This document shows positions 1-7,513 of a stretch of DNA of 64,000 nucleotides, piece by piece. A program made the translations under genes and the position numbers. Under the pieces are notes generated by a model that had not been told where the DNA came from, made no database searches, and was given only the letters and a program-made list of their open reading frames with translations. This DNA comes from Nonomuraea jiangxiensis (GTDB lineage Bacteria; Actinomycetota; Actinomycetes; Streptosporangiales; Streptosporangiaceae), in the NCBI RefSeq assembly GCF_900099965.1, contig NZ_FNDJ01000037.1, forward strand, positions 1 to 64,000, read 5' to 3'. Numbering within the stretch: the first letter of the stretch is position 1; each line of letters opens with the position of its first letter.

Positions 1-210
1 CGCGGCGATCCGCTCGGCACCCAGCTCAGCGGGAGCCGCCCCCTCCTGCTCCAGCCAGCGGCTCAGATGCGCCAGCACATACGCGTGGCCCTGAGCGGTC
101 CGCGGCGTGAACCCCTGACCGATCAGCTCCAGCCGAAACTCGTGCACCAGCCCCGCCAACGGCCCCGACACCCTGACCGGGTAGCGGCCGTCCGTCGCAG
201 CCCTGACCAT
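1..210 (-). CDS. Tyrosine recombinase/integrase, N-terminus only (runs off the left edge)
   Basis: The minus strand from 210 reads 70 codons without a stop. The protein begins MVRAATDGRYPV and continues into a typical SAM-like core-binding domain of phage-type integrases: a leading Leu-rich helix (GPLAGLVHEF), the G-F-T-P-R-T turn at about residues 33-38, then an H-L-S-R-W-L helix at about 48-53. In this family that domain grips the core DNA and the catalytic R-H-R-Y domain follows; it would lie beyond position 1, so completeness cannot be judged. A good ribosome site (GGAGGTG, at about 216-222) sits just upstream of the ATG. The neighbourhood of IS and integrase remnants supports a mobile element. 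Confidence 0.75.
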   Translation of the reverse strand, partial: MVRAATDGRYPVRVSGPLAGLVHEFRLELIGQGFTPRTAQGHAYVLAHLSRWLEQEGAAPAELGAERIAA

Positions 211-345
211 GTCTTCACCTCCATCGACAGCCCCTCGATGAAGGAGACGGTGAACCTCCGGCGTTATGAGGTCAATTCACCCGGTCGCACCACCCGCAGC
301 CAGCACTGATCCACCCAGCCCGGCATAACATCCAACCCCAGATAA

Positions 346-834
346 TTGCTGTTATGCCTGGACCGGCATAACGGCAAGAAGATCAACGGGCGCAAGCGGT
401 TCATCGTGACCGACACGTTGGGGTTGCTGCTGGTGGTGTGCGTGATGGCCGCCTCGGTCCAGGATCGCGACGGCGCCAAGACGACGCTGCTCAGCGTGTA
501 TCTGTTCACTCCGGTCCGGTTCGTCCTCGCTGATGCCGGCTTTGCCGGGGCCTTGGTGGAGTGGACGCGGCGCGTGTTGGCCAGCACGCTGCACATCGTG
601 CGTAAAGCGCCTGGCCAGATCGGGTTCGCCGTAATCGCCCGCCGCTGGGTGGTGGAACGCTCGCTGGTCTGGTTGACCAGCTACCGCCGTCTGGCTCGCG
701 ACTACGAACACCAGCCTGCCACCTCCGAGGCCATGATCCGCTGGGCCGCCATCAGCAGCATGGCACGCCGCCTCACCCGCGGAGCTGCTGCCACTCGCCA
801 GCAGCGGTTCGTACCTGCCCGCCCAGCGGGTTAG
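346..834 (+). pseudogene. IS5-family (DDE) transposase, C-terminal remnant
   Basis: The translation has the signature of the C-terminal half of IS5/IS427-like transposases: K-K-I-N-G-R-K-R-F followed by D-T-L-G-L-L-L, then A-S-V-Q-D-R-D-G, a D-A-G-F-A-G segment (second catalytic Asp) and R-R-W-V-V-E-R-S with the catalytic Glu near residue 106. The N-terminal helix-turn-helix half, and with it the first Asp, is missing, so this 162-aa reading frame should not be active. The 3' flank (TTCCAACACGATCTTAGG, about 840-857) looks like an IS end and recurs in decayed form near 1357-1374. Confidence 0.75.
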
Positions 835-873
835 CCTCGTTTCCAACACGATCTTAGGGATTAGGTTCCGCGC

Positions 874-1182
874 ATGTCTTCCCAGCTCAGTCATGGCGCA
901 TCAGTGGCAATCCGTCGTTTCGCGGGATGGGTCGCCCGCGGCTCGGTCGGTCATCCCGTGCTTGATGGGATCGACTACTGGGACGAGTTGAAGGACTCGC
1001 CCTCCCAGATGGAGATCTGCTTTGCCGTCTTCGTCAACGTCCTCGAACTTGACGATCAGGGACTGCCGATCAATGAGAAGTACGCCGAGCGCCGGGCAGC
1101 TACGTGGCTCTACCTGTACTGCACTGGAGAACTCCCTCCCGGAGAGCCAGGCCTTGAGCCTTGGGAGTGTGCGCTTTACTGA
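874..1182 (+). CDS. Small conserved-looking hypothetical protein (102 aa) between two IS remnants
   Basis: This is a 102-aa acidic soluble protein with no signal peptide or membrane segment. It has an aromatic-rich start (AIRRFAGWVARG), a central acidic stretch (DYWDELKDSP) and a C-terminal YAERRAATWLYLY helix. The composition and Trp/Tyr pattern are those of a real folded domain and not of a shadow frame. I recall similar small actinobacterial proteins but cannot name a function. It is bracketed by IS5-like remnants at 346-834 and 1222-1375, so it may be cargo or a stranded gene. It could be an immunity-type protein, as small orphan genes beside RHS debris often are; that is inference. Confidence 0.55.
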   Translation: MSSQLSHGASVAIRRFAGWVARGSVGHPVLDGIDYWDELKDSPSQMEICFAVFVNVLELDDQGLPINEKYAERRAATWLYLYCTGELPPGEPGLEPWECALY

Positions 1183-1221
1183 TTGATCTCCGCACGTTGC
1201 CTAACGCCCGCCGCCTGCTGC

Positions 1222-1375
1222 GGCTACGAACATCACCAGCCAGCGCCAAGGTCATGATCCGCTAGGCCACGATCGGTACCATGGCACACCGCCTCACCCG
1301 TGGGGCTGCCATTCGCCAGCAGCGGTTCGTACCTGCCCGTCCAGCGAATTAGTCCTTCTCAAACACGCTCTAAGC
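1222..1375 (+). pseudogene. Second, more decayed copy of the IS5-type transposase 3' end
   Basis: The stretch aligns base for base with about 706-857: CTACGAACA, then ATGATCCGCT, ATGGCAC-CGCCTCACCC, CGCCAGCAGCGGTTCGTACC and a CACG-TCT-AG terminus. It has small deletions and an in-frame TAG where the first copy has TGG. It is only the last roughly 150 bp of the element and cannot be functional. The two copies are in the same orientation and flank the 102-aa gene. Confidence 0.7.
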
Positions 1376-1607
1376 AACGCCCATGGGTAGGGATCAGGTT
1401 AGGCTACTGGAATGGCAGGTTGTCGTCACCTAAAGAAATTCTGGGGCGCTTCTAGGCATGAAGCCAGCTCATAAAACGCTATCGCAGTAGCGACTGGTAT
1501 GTAATTTGGCGCCCAGGGTAGAGCGAAATAGAAATCGCTGTCACTCTGGGCGTGCTATAACGGCAATCGGTCCTTGGGGGCTCCTCTCTAACTGTGAGGT
1601 CTGAATC

Positions 1608-2018
1608 ATGCAGCGAATTCTTGAGCACCGTGTCATTATGGCTGGCTCAATGGTGGGTGGTCCAGATGTCGACAGGGAAGTGGAAGTCGCCATGAGGGAT
1701 ATCACGATTCAACTACAAGAACTTCAGGGGGAGAGGCACGCCCCCTTCCTTGTGAATTTGGTCTATATGATCGGCGGCGAGTTTATATCGCCGGACTTCT
1801 CGGGATTGCGAACTGGAAAATTCAGCAGGAAGCGTGGCATTCTGGTTATTGAGGGGGCTGTTCCCGAGGGGCCCCTGGAGGATGCGTTCAATTTCTTGCA
1901 TGGCCTACTAGTTCAGAGTCTTGATGTTGTTGAAGAATGGGCGACTAAACGAAAGCGGCTGATGCCCATATCCGAGATGCGTCAAATAACCAGCGCTATA
2001 CGCAAAAGACAAGAATGA
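1608..2018 (+). CDS. Hypothetical protein (136 aa), possible orphan immunity protein
   Basis: This 136-aa soluble protein has markedly lower GC and less biased codon use than the surrounding genes (AAA, ATA, TTT and AGA codons are common), suggesting recent transfer. It shows a beta-rich middle (VNLVYMIGGEFI, then KRGILVIEGAV) and a helical, basic C-terminus with EWATKRKRL near residues 107-115. A GAGG element about 8 bases before the ATG can serve as ribosome site. An RHS-repeat relic follows within 200 bp, an order seen where toxin-immunity cassettes sit at RHS tips, but no family match can be claimed. Nothing clear was seen in 1376-1607 upstream. Confidence 0.55.
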   Translation: MQRILEHRVIMAGSMVGGPDVDREVEVAMRDITIQLQELQGERHAPFLVNLVYMIGGEFISPDFSGLRTGKFSRKRGILVIEGAVPEGPLEDAFNFLHGLLVQSLDVVEEWATKRKRLMPISEMRQITSAIRKRQE

Positions 2019-2191
2019 GCTCCCATTGAGAATGGTGAGCTTCATCGGCCCTGCTGAGTGCCGTTGCGGCATACTCACAGCGCCTAGTCCTGGTTCTCGA
2101 CTTTGCTGCGTTGGATGCCACGTTCACCTCCGACGCCCGCAGGACTGTCGCGCAAACGCAGCCACCTCCCTGACCGTCCCGGTCCTCTATG

Positions 2192-2350
2192 CCTTCGGCC
2201 AGGCCCCGGTCGGCGGCGGAGACCGAGACCTACTCCCACGACGCCAACAGCAACGTGTGGAAGCAGGAGGTCCTCGGCAAGAGGACCACCTTCACCTACG
2301 ACCTCAACCGCCTGCTGAGCTCGGTCACCAACCCGTTCGTGCGGCAGTAA
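2192..2350 (+). pseudogene. RHS/YD-repeat protein relic
   Basis: The frame ending in TAA at 2348-2350 reads ETYSHDANSNVWKQ, then a G-K-R-T-T-F-T-Y-D-L-N-R-L segment and SSVTNP. This is one classic YD repeat (Y-D-x-N-G-N, then T-T-F-T-Y-D-x-x-N-R-L). Only about one repeat survives; upstream frames are scrambled and there is no start. It is a remnant of a large RHS gene and is much shorter than the intact RHS gene at 52564-58797. Confidence 0.7.
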
Positions 2351-2422
2351 TGTACAGCTACGTTCCACCTTCCGTGGCCCCCGGACTGGACGCTCCTTCA
2401 GGAAATGATGAGGTCTTCGAAC

Positions 2423-3132
2423 TCAGGGCTTCGGCGGAGACTTCTGTGCGTTTTGGATCGTGGCCATAGCCGTTCGACCGGCGAGGAGTGATCCTCGTGC
2501 TGCCATGATGCCGCCGATGGCTCCCAATACTCCGGCAAGTGCCCCCAATGCTGCGGCGGTCGCGCTGATCCACTCGGTAGGTTTGGCTGCCTCTTGCGAG
2601 GCACTTGAGGCGGCGGGGGGTGAGGCGGGAAGTGCTGCCACCGACCTTGTCGAGGCAGGCGCGGGTGTTACGGTAATGGTTACTGTGGCTGTCGGGATGG
2701 GCGAAGACGATGCGCGCGTGTTGGATCCCCAGATAGCACCGATGACCAGGGCCGCAAGTACAAGGAGAAGCGTTCCGGCGTGGAAGGCCAACTTTGTCTC
2801 GCGCGGTTCGTCGAGAGCATTGGTTAGGGGTGCCCGACGGTAATAGCGTCGTCGTCGCTCGTACCGTGCCCACTTCCACTGCTCGTGGAGGGACCGCCCG
2901 TCTAACCGGTCTTCTTGCAGCAGTAGGAAGCCGCCGACGGCCAGAACCCCACCTATCGTCCGAGCGGCCTCGGAAGAGAAGGAGTAAGCAAGGTGACCAG
3001 CAGAAGGCCAGCAGAGGCCATAGCCAATCCGCCATCGATGAAAGCCGAGCCGACGTTGCGCAGGCGATCGGCATTCCCCCAAAGCTGTGTCACTTCTTCA
3101 CCGTAGATACGCCTTGCGCAGGATGTGGTCAT
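2423..3132 (-). pseudogene. Predicted membrane protein, probably frameshifted near 2985
   Basis: Two overlapping minus-strand frames together make one plausible membrane protein. The upstream frame (from the ATG at 3132) ends with a hydrophobic helix, DGGLAMASAGLLLVTLL. The other frame, open from 3082 to 2423, supplies TIGGVLAVGGFLLL, a highly basic loop (WARYERRRRYYRR), a second helix LLLVLAALVIGAIWG, a Ser/Thr/Pro/Ala-rich stalk, and a final helix ALGALAGVLGAIGG. Joining the frames at about 2980-2990 gives roughly 240 aa; without joining, the first helix of the downstream frame lacks its natural lead-in. Either a real frameshift or a sequencing error fits. No function is recognised. Confidence 0.45.
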
Positions 3133-3237
3133 GACCGACTCCCGGACATAGGACCGTACCCATCTGGTGACCCCCGGTGGTGCCGAATGGGACGGTGGTC
3201 GCGCAAGCAGGATCACTCGTTGCCGTGCTCTTAGCTG

Positions 3238-3268
3238 GGTGGGGCTACCAGGACTTGAACCTGGGACC
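3238..3268 (-). other. tRNA 3'-end-like segment, candidate attachment-site relic
   Basis: Read on the minus strand, this stretch has a perfect T-arm (CCAGG, GTTCAAGT loop, CCTGG) followed by TAGCCCC and ACC, i.e. the 3' acceptor strand of a tRNA. Upstream a degenerate partner, AGGGCTC, pairs at only 5 of 7 positions, and no proper D-arm or 7-base anticodon loop can be drawn. It is therefore not a working tRNA. A duplicated tRNA 3' end beside a decayed integrase is the classic footprint of an integrated element. Confidence 0.5.
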
Positions 3269-3379
3269 GCTTCCTTATCGGACAACTCGGACGCCAGTTC
3301 GTATAGTCCAACGGAGCCCTCTGACCTGCGTTGATCCGATCACTCGGACGGGCCTTTGTCGGCAACGGCATTTGTTCAG

Positions 3380-3640
3380 TCCCAGGATCTGCCACGCGAT
3401 ACGGGTCGTGTTCTCGGCGAGGTCCACGTCTTGTCACCCGATCCCGAGCACCTCACCGCGCCGGAGCCCGCAGACCGGGAGCATGACCAGCGGCAGGTAG
3501 TACGGCAGTGGCTTGGCCGCCTTGAGAATTGCTGAGCTTCGTCCACAGGCCAGGGCCGCACTGTGGAAGGGGTGGGCGAAGGCAGCGTGGTCAGGCGAGC
3601 GGGATTGCTGGGGATCAGTTCGCCGGCGTGCCGTCGCCGG
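3380..3640 (-). pseudogene. Tyrosine recombinase (integrase) remnant with frameshift and stop
   Basis: On the minus strand one frame reads GELIPSNPARLTTLPSPTP then TVRPWPVDEAQQF; after a shift near 3527 the next frame reads LKAAKPLPYYLPLVML and CGLRRGEVLGIG, an in-frame TGA (3434-3436), then QDVDLAENTTRIAWQIL. This is the middle of an actinobacterial phage integrase: the P-W-S-x-x-E-A linker, the T-G-L-R-R-G-E box with the first catalytic Arg, and the W-x-D-V-D-L strand whose Trp is replaced by the stop. The C-terminal R-H-R-Y part is absent. It lies about 110 bp from the tRNA-like segment, as integrases usually do. Confidence 0.75.
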
Positions 3641-3754
3641 GCTGCGGCGCTTCGATGCCACCAGGCAGCGCGTCACCTCGTACCTACAAAGGGGCCCTAC
3701 CCGGGGCAGGGTTATCGGCCGCTGTTGAACCGGTGGAGGGCGACACCACTTCCA

Positions 3755-4999
3755 CTACGACGAACGGTCGGCCGACATACCCGCCATTCGGCGCTCGGGA
3801 CGTTCCGCCTTGGCTTCCGCGGTGGATGATGATTGCTGTTCCAACGGGGGTCGCTTGTGTAGCAGGAGGGCGGTCAGGGCGCCTGCGACCAGGCCCCAGA
3901 ACGCCGCGCCGATGCCCAGGATCGTCATTCCCGAAGCGGTGACCACGAAAGTGACCACCGCGCTCTCCCGTCCCTCGGGCTCGGTCACCGCGCCGGCCAG
4001 CGACGAGCCGAGCGCCGGCAGCAACGCGAGGCCGGCCACCGCGGTGACCAGCACGGGTGGGGAAAGCAGTACCAGAGCCATGGCCAGGCCGGCGCCGAGG
4101 CCGAGCGTCAGCTGGCCGGCGCCGAGGGCCACCGTCGCGATCCACCGGCGGCCGGGGTCGGGGTGGGTGTCCGGGCCGGCGGTCAGCGCCGCCGTGATCG
4201 CGGCCAGGTTGACGGCGTGACCGCCGAACGCCGCCGCCGCCGCGCTCGCCAGGCCGATGGCGACAAGGACCGGGCGCAGAGGCGGAACGTATCCGTAGGT
4301 CGCCATGACCGCCATGCCGGGGACGTTCTGCGCGGCCATGGTGACGAGGAACAGCGGGATGGCGATGCTCACCACTACGGACGGGTTCAGCGTCGGGGTG
4401 GTCAGCTCGATCGCGGGCCGCAGCGCCGCGCCGGACAGGCCGGTGCCGGGCCCGTGCAGCGCGATGGCGATGACCGCCACGGCGAGCGCGCCCGGAACGG
4501 CCCACTGCCGCAGGTACCGCTGTAACACCGCCCAGGTCAGGACGACGGGCACGGCCAGCAGCGGGATGTCGACGATGGCGCGGACCGGTGCGGTGCACAG
4601 GCTGAGGATGACGCCCGCCAGCATGGCACCGGCGATCGGACGGGGGATGGCGGCGATCGCCCGGGCCGGCCAGGGCGACAGGCCGGCCAGGACGATGAGC
4701 CCGGCGCAGACGATGAACGCGCCGACCGCGGCCGGGAAGCCGCCGGGCACCGGGCCGGTGGCCACCAGCAGCGCCGCGCCCGGGGTGGACCAGGCGATGC
4801 TGATCGGCATGCGGTACCGCAGCCCGAGGAAGAGCGCCACCGCTCCGATACCGCAGCAGAGGGCGAGCAGCCCGGACGCGGCCTGCCCCGGCGTCGCGCC
4901 GACGGCACGCAGCCCGGCGAGCACGACGGTGAACGAACTGGCGTAGCCGACCACCGCGCTGACCAGCCCCGCCATGACGGCCTGCGCCCGCATGCCCAC
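3755..4999 (-). CDS. benE: BenE-family benzoate/aromatic-acid membrane transporter
   Basis: This 414-aa integral membrane protein has about eleven hydrophobic helices and strong similarity to the BenE (benzoate:H+ symporter) family. Landmarks are the N-terminal VSAVVGYASSFTVVLAGL helix, the YRMPISIAWSTPGAALL segment that resembles the substrate loop of nucleobase/benzoate carriers, GMAVMATYGYVPP and FGGHAVNLAAITAAL. The length is normal for the family. The C-terminus is a short charged tail. The gene is divergent from an XRE-cupin regulator across a perfect palindrome (5024-5043), so its expression is probably controlled by that protein. The true substrate is unknown; no aromatic catabolic genes lie nearby. 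Confidence 0.85.
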   Translation of the reverse strand: MGMRAQAVMAGLVSAVVGYASSFTVVLAGLRAVGATPGQAASGLLALCCGIGAVALFLGLRYRMPISIAWSTPGAALLVATGPVPGGFPAAVGAFIVCAGLIVLAGLSPWPARAIAAIPRPIAGAMLAGVILSLCTAPVRAIVDIPLLAVPVVLTWAVLQRYLRQWAVPGALAVAVIAIALHGPGTGLSGAALRPAIELTTPTLNPSVVVSIAIPLFLVTMAAQNVPGMAVMATYGYVPPLRPVLVAIGLASAAAAAFGGHAVNLAAITAALTAGPDTHPDPGRRWIATVALGAGQLTLGLGAGLAMALVLLSPPVLVTAVAGLALLPALGSSLAGAVTEPEGRESAVVTFVVTASGMTILGIGAAFWGLVAGALTALLLHKRPPLEQQSSSTAEAKAERPERRMAGMSADRSS

Positions 5000-5023
5000 T
5001 CCTCAGTGTCGCCAAACTCTCAA

Positions 5024-5043
5024 TCGTTCCGTTTACGGAACGA
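5024..5043. promoter_or_regulatory. Perfect inverted repeat between benE and the XRE-cupin gene
   Basis: The site TCGTTCCGTTTACGGAACGA has two 9-bp arms with a TT spacer. It lies 25 bp before the benE ATG and 58 bp before the regulator start, so one dimer bound here could control both genes. It is probably the operator of the XRE-cupin protein. Confidence 0.65.
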
Positions 5044-5101
5044 ACCATAGCCACGTGGCCACCACGGGACAAGCCCGGCGGCGAAATGCAAGGATTGCCG
5101 G

Positions 5102-5644
5102 GTGAACGGCCGTGACACGGATATCGGGAGCCGGCTGCGGCGATTGCGGGAGGCCCGCGGCATCTCCCTGTCGGCGCTGGCCCGCAGCGCCGGCATCGGC
5201 AAGGCCACCCTGTCCGGCCTGGAACTGGGCACCCGCAACCCGACGCTCGAGACGCTCTACGCGGTGGCAGGAGCCTTGGGTGTGCCGTTGACGGCTCTGG
5301 TTCTGGAGCCCGGCGCACCGCCCACAGAGGCCGTCCGCGTGCCGGGCGCCGCTGTAACGGCCACGCTGCTGGAGGTGTTCGAGGAGCCGACCGCGACGTT
5401 CGAGTTGCTGCGCATGCGCGTCCGCCCCGGCATCGTGCAACATTCGCCACCTCACGCCCCCGGCGTGACCGAACACGTCACGGTCTACGCGGGCGTGCTG
5501 CGCGCCGGCCCGGCTGACGCCCCCCTGCTGGCAGGGCCAGGCGAGCACATCTCCTGGCAGGCCGACATCCCACACATCTACAGCACCGTCGGCCCGGACG
5601 AAGCACTGGCCACCCTGCTGATCCGCTCCCCCCGACAGGCCTGA
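5102..5644 (+). CDS. XRE-family transcriptional regulator with C-terminal cupin domain
   Basis: This 180-aa protein starts at a GTG. Residues about 8-62 form an XRE helix-turn-helix (GSRLRRLREARGISLSALAR, then GIGKATLSGLELGTRNPTLE) and about 100-178 form a small cupin barrel (VRPGIVQHSPPHAPGVTEHV, then LLAGPGEHISWQADIPHIY). Such proteins bind a small ligand in the cupin and repress an adjacent transporter or catabolic gene. Here the adjacent divergent gene is a BenE-type transporter, and the shared palindrome at 5024-5043 is the obvious binding site. The ligand is unknown; an aromatic acid is a reasonable guess from the partner. Confidence 0.85.
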   Translation: MNGRDTDIGSRLRRLREARGISLSALARSAGIGKATLSGLELGTRNPTLETLYAVAGALGVPLTALVLEPGAPPTEAVRVPGAAVTATLLEVFEEPTATFELLRMRVRPGIVQHSPPHAPGVTEHVTVYAGVLRAGPADAPLLAGPGEHISWQADIPHIYSTVGPDEALATLLIRSPRQA

Positions 5645-5734
5645 GCCACCGCTTCCACGCCGTACGGCGGCCACCAAGGAACGCGCCCCGAAAACCCGGC
5701 AGAGTGCGACCCACCAGCCATCCGGAACACGCGT

Positions 5735-6235
5735 TCAGTCGTCAGCGGCAACCAGGAGCGACAAGATCCTGGCGGGGCGGTCGATGAAGACCAGCTCGTG
5801 AAAGTCGATATGAACCCCGCTCCAGTCGTGAAAGGCATCCTGACCGAGATCCGTGAGCTGGTATCTCACGGTGGCCTCTGCCACCAGCGGATGAACCGTG
5901 TGCTCCAGCCGGGCGGACAGAGCCGCAGGAAGAGGACCGAACTGTGCCGCCCAGTCGCGCAAAATGGCGTTCGCGCTCATCTCGTCCAGGCGCACGTATG
6001 CGGCCGGGCACACGTTCCGCAGCCAGTAGGGGCCATGGCGGAGCCCGTCGGCCTCGACTCCCCCTCCGGCATAGTCATCCCGGAACTGCTCATGGCCGAT
6101 CAGCTCCGCCAGTAGGTGGCCATCGCCGACATCTGCGTGAGACACACCGAACAGGGATTTCGCGTAGCTATGCGGGTTGGCCGGCCACTCATTGACCGCT
6201 GATCTCGGGACAGCCCGGTGGCTCCACGATCTCAA
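5735..6235 (-). CDS. Conserved hypothetical protein (166 aa)
   Basis: This soluble, acidic, aromatic-rich protein has recognisable body motifs: NPHSYAKSLFGVSHADVGD, then LLAELIGHEQFRDDYA, HGPYWLRNVCPAAYVRLDEM and a C-terminal FHELVFIDRPARILSLLVAADD. No catalytic motif is recognised and the function is unknown. The start at 6235 gives a 47-bp overlap with the small secreted-protein gene upstream on the same strand. No better ATG, GTG or TTG lies at the beginning of the conserved part, so the first 14 residues are uncertain. The two genes are probably cotranscribed. Confidence 0.6.
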   Translation of the reverse strand: MRSWSHRAVPRSAVNEWPANPHSYAKSLFGVSHADVGDGHLLAELIGHEQFRDDYAGGGVEADGLRHGPYWLRNVCPAAYVRLDEMSANAILRDWAAQFGPLPAALSARLEHTVHPLVAEATVRYQLTDLGQDAFHDWSGVHIDFHELVFIDRPARILSLLVAADD

Positions 6236-6473
6236 CGCCGATGGGCGCCACAGTTCCCGCCTTCACGTCGCCCATGTAATCTCCGTACCCCGTCGCGGAC
6301 GGCGTCGGGTCAGGCAGCGGCTCAGGCAGCGGCTCAGGCAGCGGCTCAGGTAGCCCGGGGTGCTGGGCGTCTGCAAGTGGCTGCGGGCAGTCCGGTGGGG
6401 TGGCAGTGGTGGTAAGCGTCGGGACAGCCACCAGTGCCAGGACCAGCAGTAAGGCTCCACTCCGCCTCTTCAC
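6189..6473 (-). CDS. Small secreted protein with PEPL repeats (94 aa)
   Basis: The GTG start is followed by a clear signal peptide: MKRRSGALLLVLALVAVPTLTTTATPP, with cleavage likely after the TTA/TATP region. The mature part contains a 12-bp tandem repeat (unit GCAGCGGCTCAG on the plus strand, about 6315-6350) encoding repeated L-P-E-P, a rigid proline spacer, then an acidic tail with two Cys (residue about 29 and near the C-terminus) that could form a disulfide. No family is recognised. The upstream GGGAGTG is an acceptable ribosome site. Confidence 0.55.
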   Translation of the reverse strand: MKRRSGALLLVLALVAVPTLTTTATPPDCPQPLADAQHPGLPEPLPEPLPEPLPDPTPSATGYGDYMGDVKAGTVAPIGVEIVEPPGCPEISGQ

Positions 6474-6765
6474 GTGCCATCACTCCCAACCGTTCATCGA
6501 CCACAACTGGCGAAGTAAGCAGCATGGGGCATGTTGATCGCGAGCGGAAGAGGTACAACGCCTGAAGGCCGGTGGTCGGCACGGAAGGCTGCGCGAGCCT
6601 CCTTGCCGAGGCAGCGGATCTTGAGCGACCGCTGTCTTGCTGACAGCCCCTTTTCGTCCGCCACCGACTTTCGGGCTCGCTATGACCAGGGCAGGATGAA
6701 ATGCCTCAGCGGTCAACCCCGAGAGGCGGGGATTGACGGGCCCCGTCCCCCGTCCAGGAGAACCC

Positions 6766-7260
6766 ATGCGCCGATTTCTCCTCGCCGTCACTGTCGTCAT
6801 TACCTTGGCCGGCTGCTCCGGTGCCGAGAGGCCATCCTCGCCCGTGCCTGCCACCTCACCGCAGCCCACCAGCCCGACACCGATCTCCTCGGCTGCCGGG
6901 GACGACAATTCCATCTGTGCCCGCCCGAACCTGCGGACCTTCCTTTACGAGGTTGAGCAGTATTCCGGGCCGGCCGGACTCAACCCTGACGCTCCCGTCC
7001 ATGACTGGCAGCCCGCCCTACAGGAGGGCAAGGACATCGCGGTAGGCGAAGTCCATCCAGCATTAGAGGAGGCGTTGGCCGGGGTGGAGGGCTACCGGAT
7101 TGCCGTGGAGGGCAGTCGCCTCGATGAGAGGTTCGGCTCTCCACAGGCGCGCAATTACGCTCACGTCATCGCGAAGGCTGCGGTCCGGATCGCCAAGAGG
7201 TGTGGCGTGGACGTCGATATCACGATTCCGAAGCCGCCGAAGTTTTCCGAATTGGGCTGA
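6766..7260 (+). CDS. Putative lipoprotein (164 aa)
   Basis: The chosen ATG has an AGGAG ribosome site 5 bases upstream; an earlier in-frame start at 6733 only adds a non-signal leader. The N-terminus MRRFLLAVTVVITLAGCSG is a lipoprotein signal with lipobox L-A-G-C. A Ser/Thr/Pro linker follows, then a small mixed domain with two further Cys (SICARPN and KRCGVDVD) that may pair. The protein should be anchored to the outer face of the membrane. The function is unknown. It ends about 250 bp before the SigE-type sigma gene, and nothing was seen in that gap. Confidence 0.7.
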   Translation: MRRFLLAVTVVITLAGCSGAERPSSPVPATSPQPTSPTPISSAAGDDNSICARPNLRTFLYEVEQYSGPAGLNPDAPVHDWQPALQEGKDIAVGEVHPALEEALAGVEGYRIAVEGSRLDERFGSPQARNYAHVIAKAAVRIAKRCGVDVDITIPKPPKFSELG

Positions 7261-7513
7261 AGCCCCGACTCGGAATGGCACCTCATATGTCGGCAGGGCA
7301 TCGTTCTTGTTCCGCGAGCGCGTCCTGGCGCAGCTCCCGAGGCGTCCGCTCGTTCAGGTTCAGATCTGTTCGCTTGAGGATCACACGAAGTGCACGCCCG
7401 CCTCTCCCTCGGGACGGCCTGGCGTTCAGGATGAAGCAGGAACGGGATGCAATGTTTCGGAGGGGCTGCGGCGTAGTGATCAGTGAGCATTCGCCGGACA
7501 GTTAGGACCTTCG

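Noticed and set aside
2026-2469. 147-codon plus-strand frame
   Set aside because: It covers the RHS relic in the wrong frame and has no domain features of its own; the YD-repeat frame explains the stretch.
3231-3320. A complete tRNA gene on the minus strand
   Set aside because: Only the T-arm and 3' acceptor strand are good; the acceptor pairs at 5 of 7, the D-loop would be too long and no 7-base anticodon loop forms.
4537-4908. Several long open frames opposite or inside benE, LanM, cyclase, RHS and kinase genes
   Set aside because: They follow the third-position GC bias of the real genes, are Arg/Pro/Ala-rich and carry no motifs.
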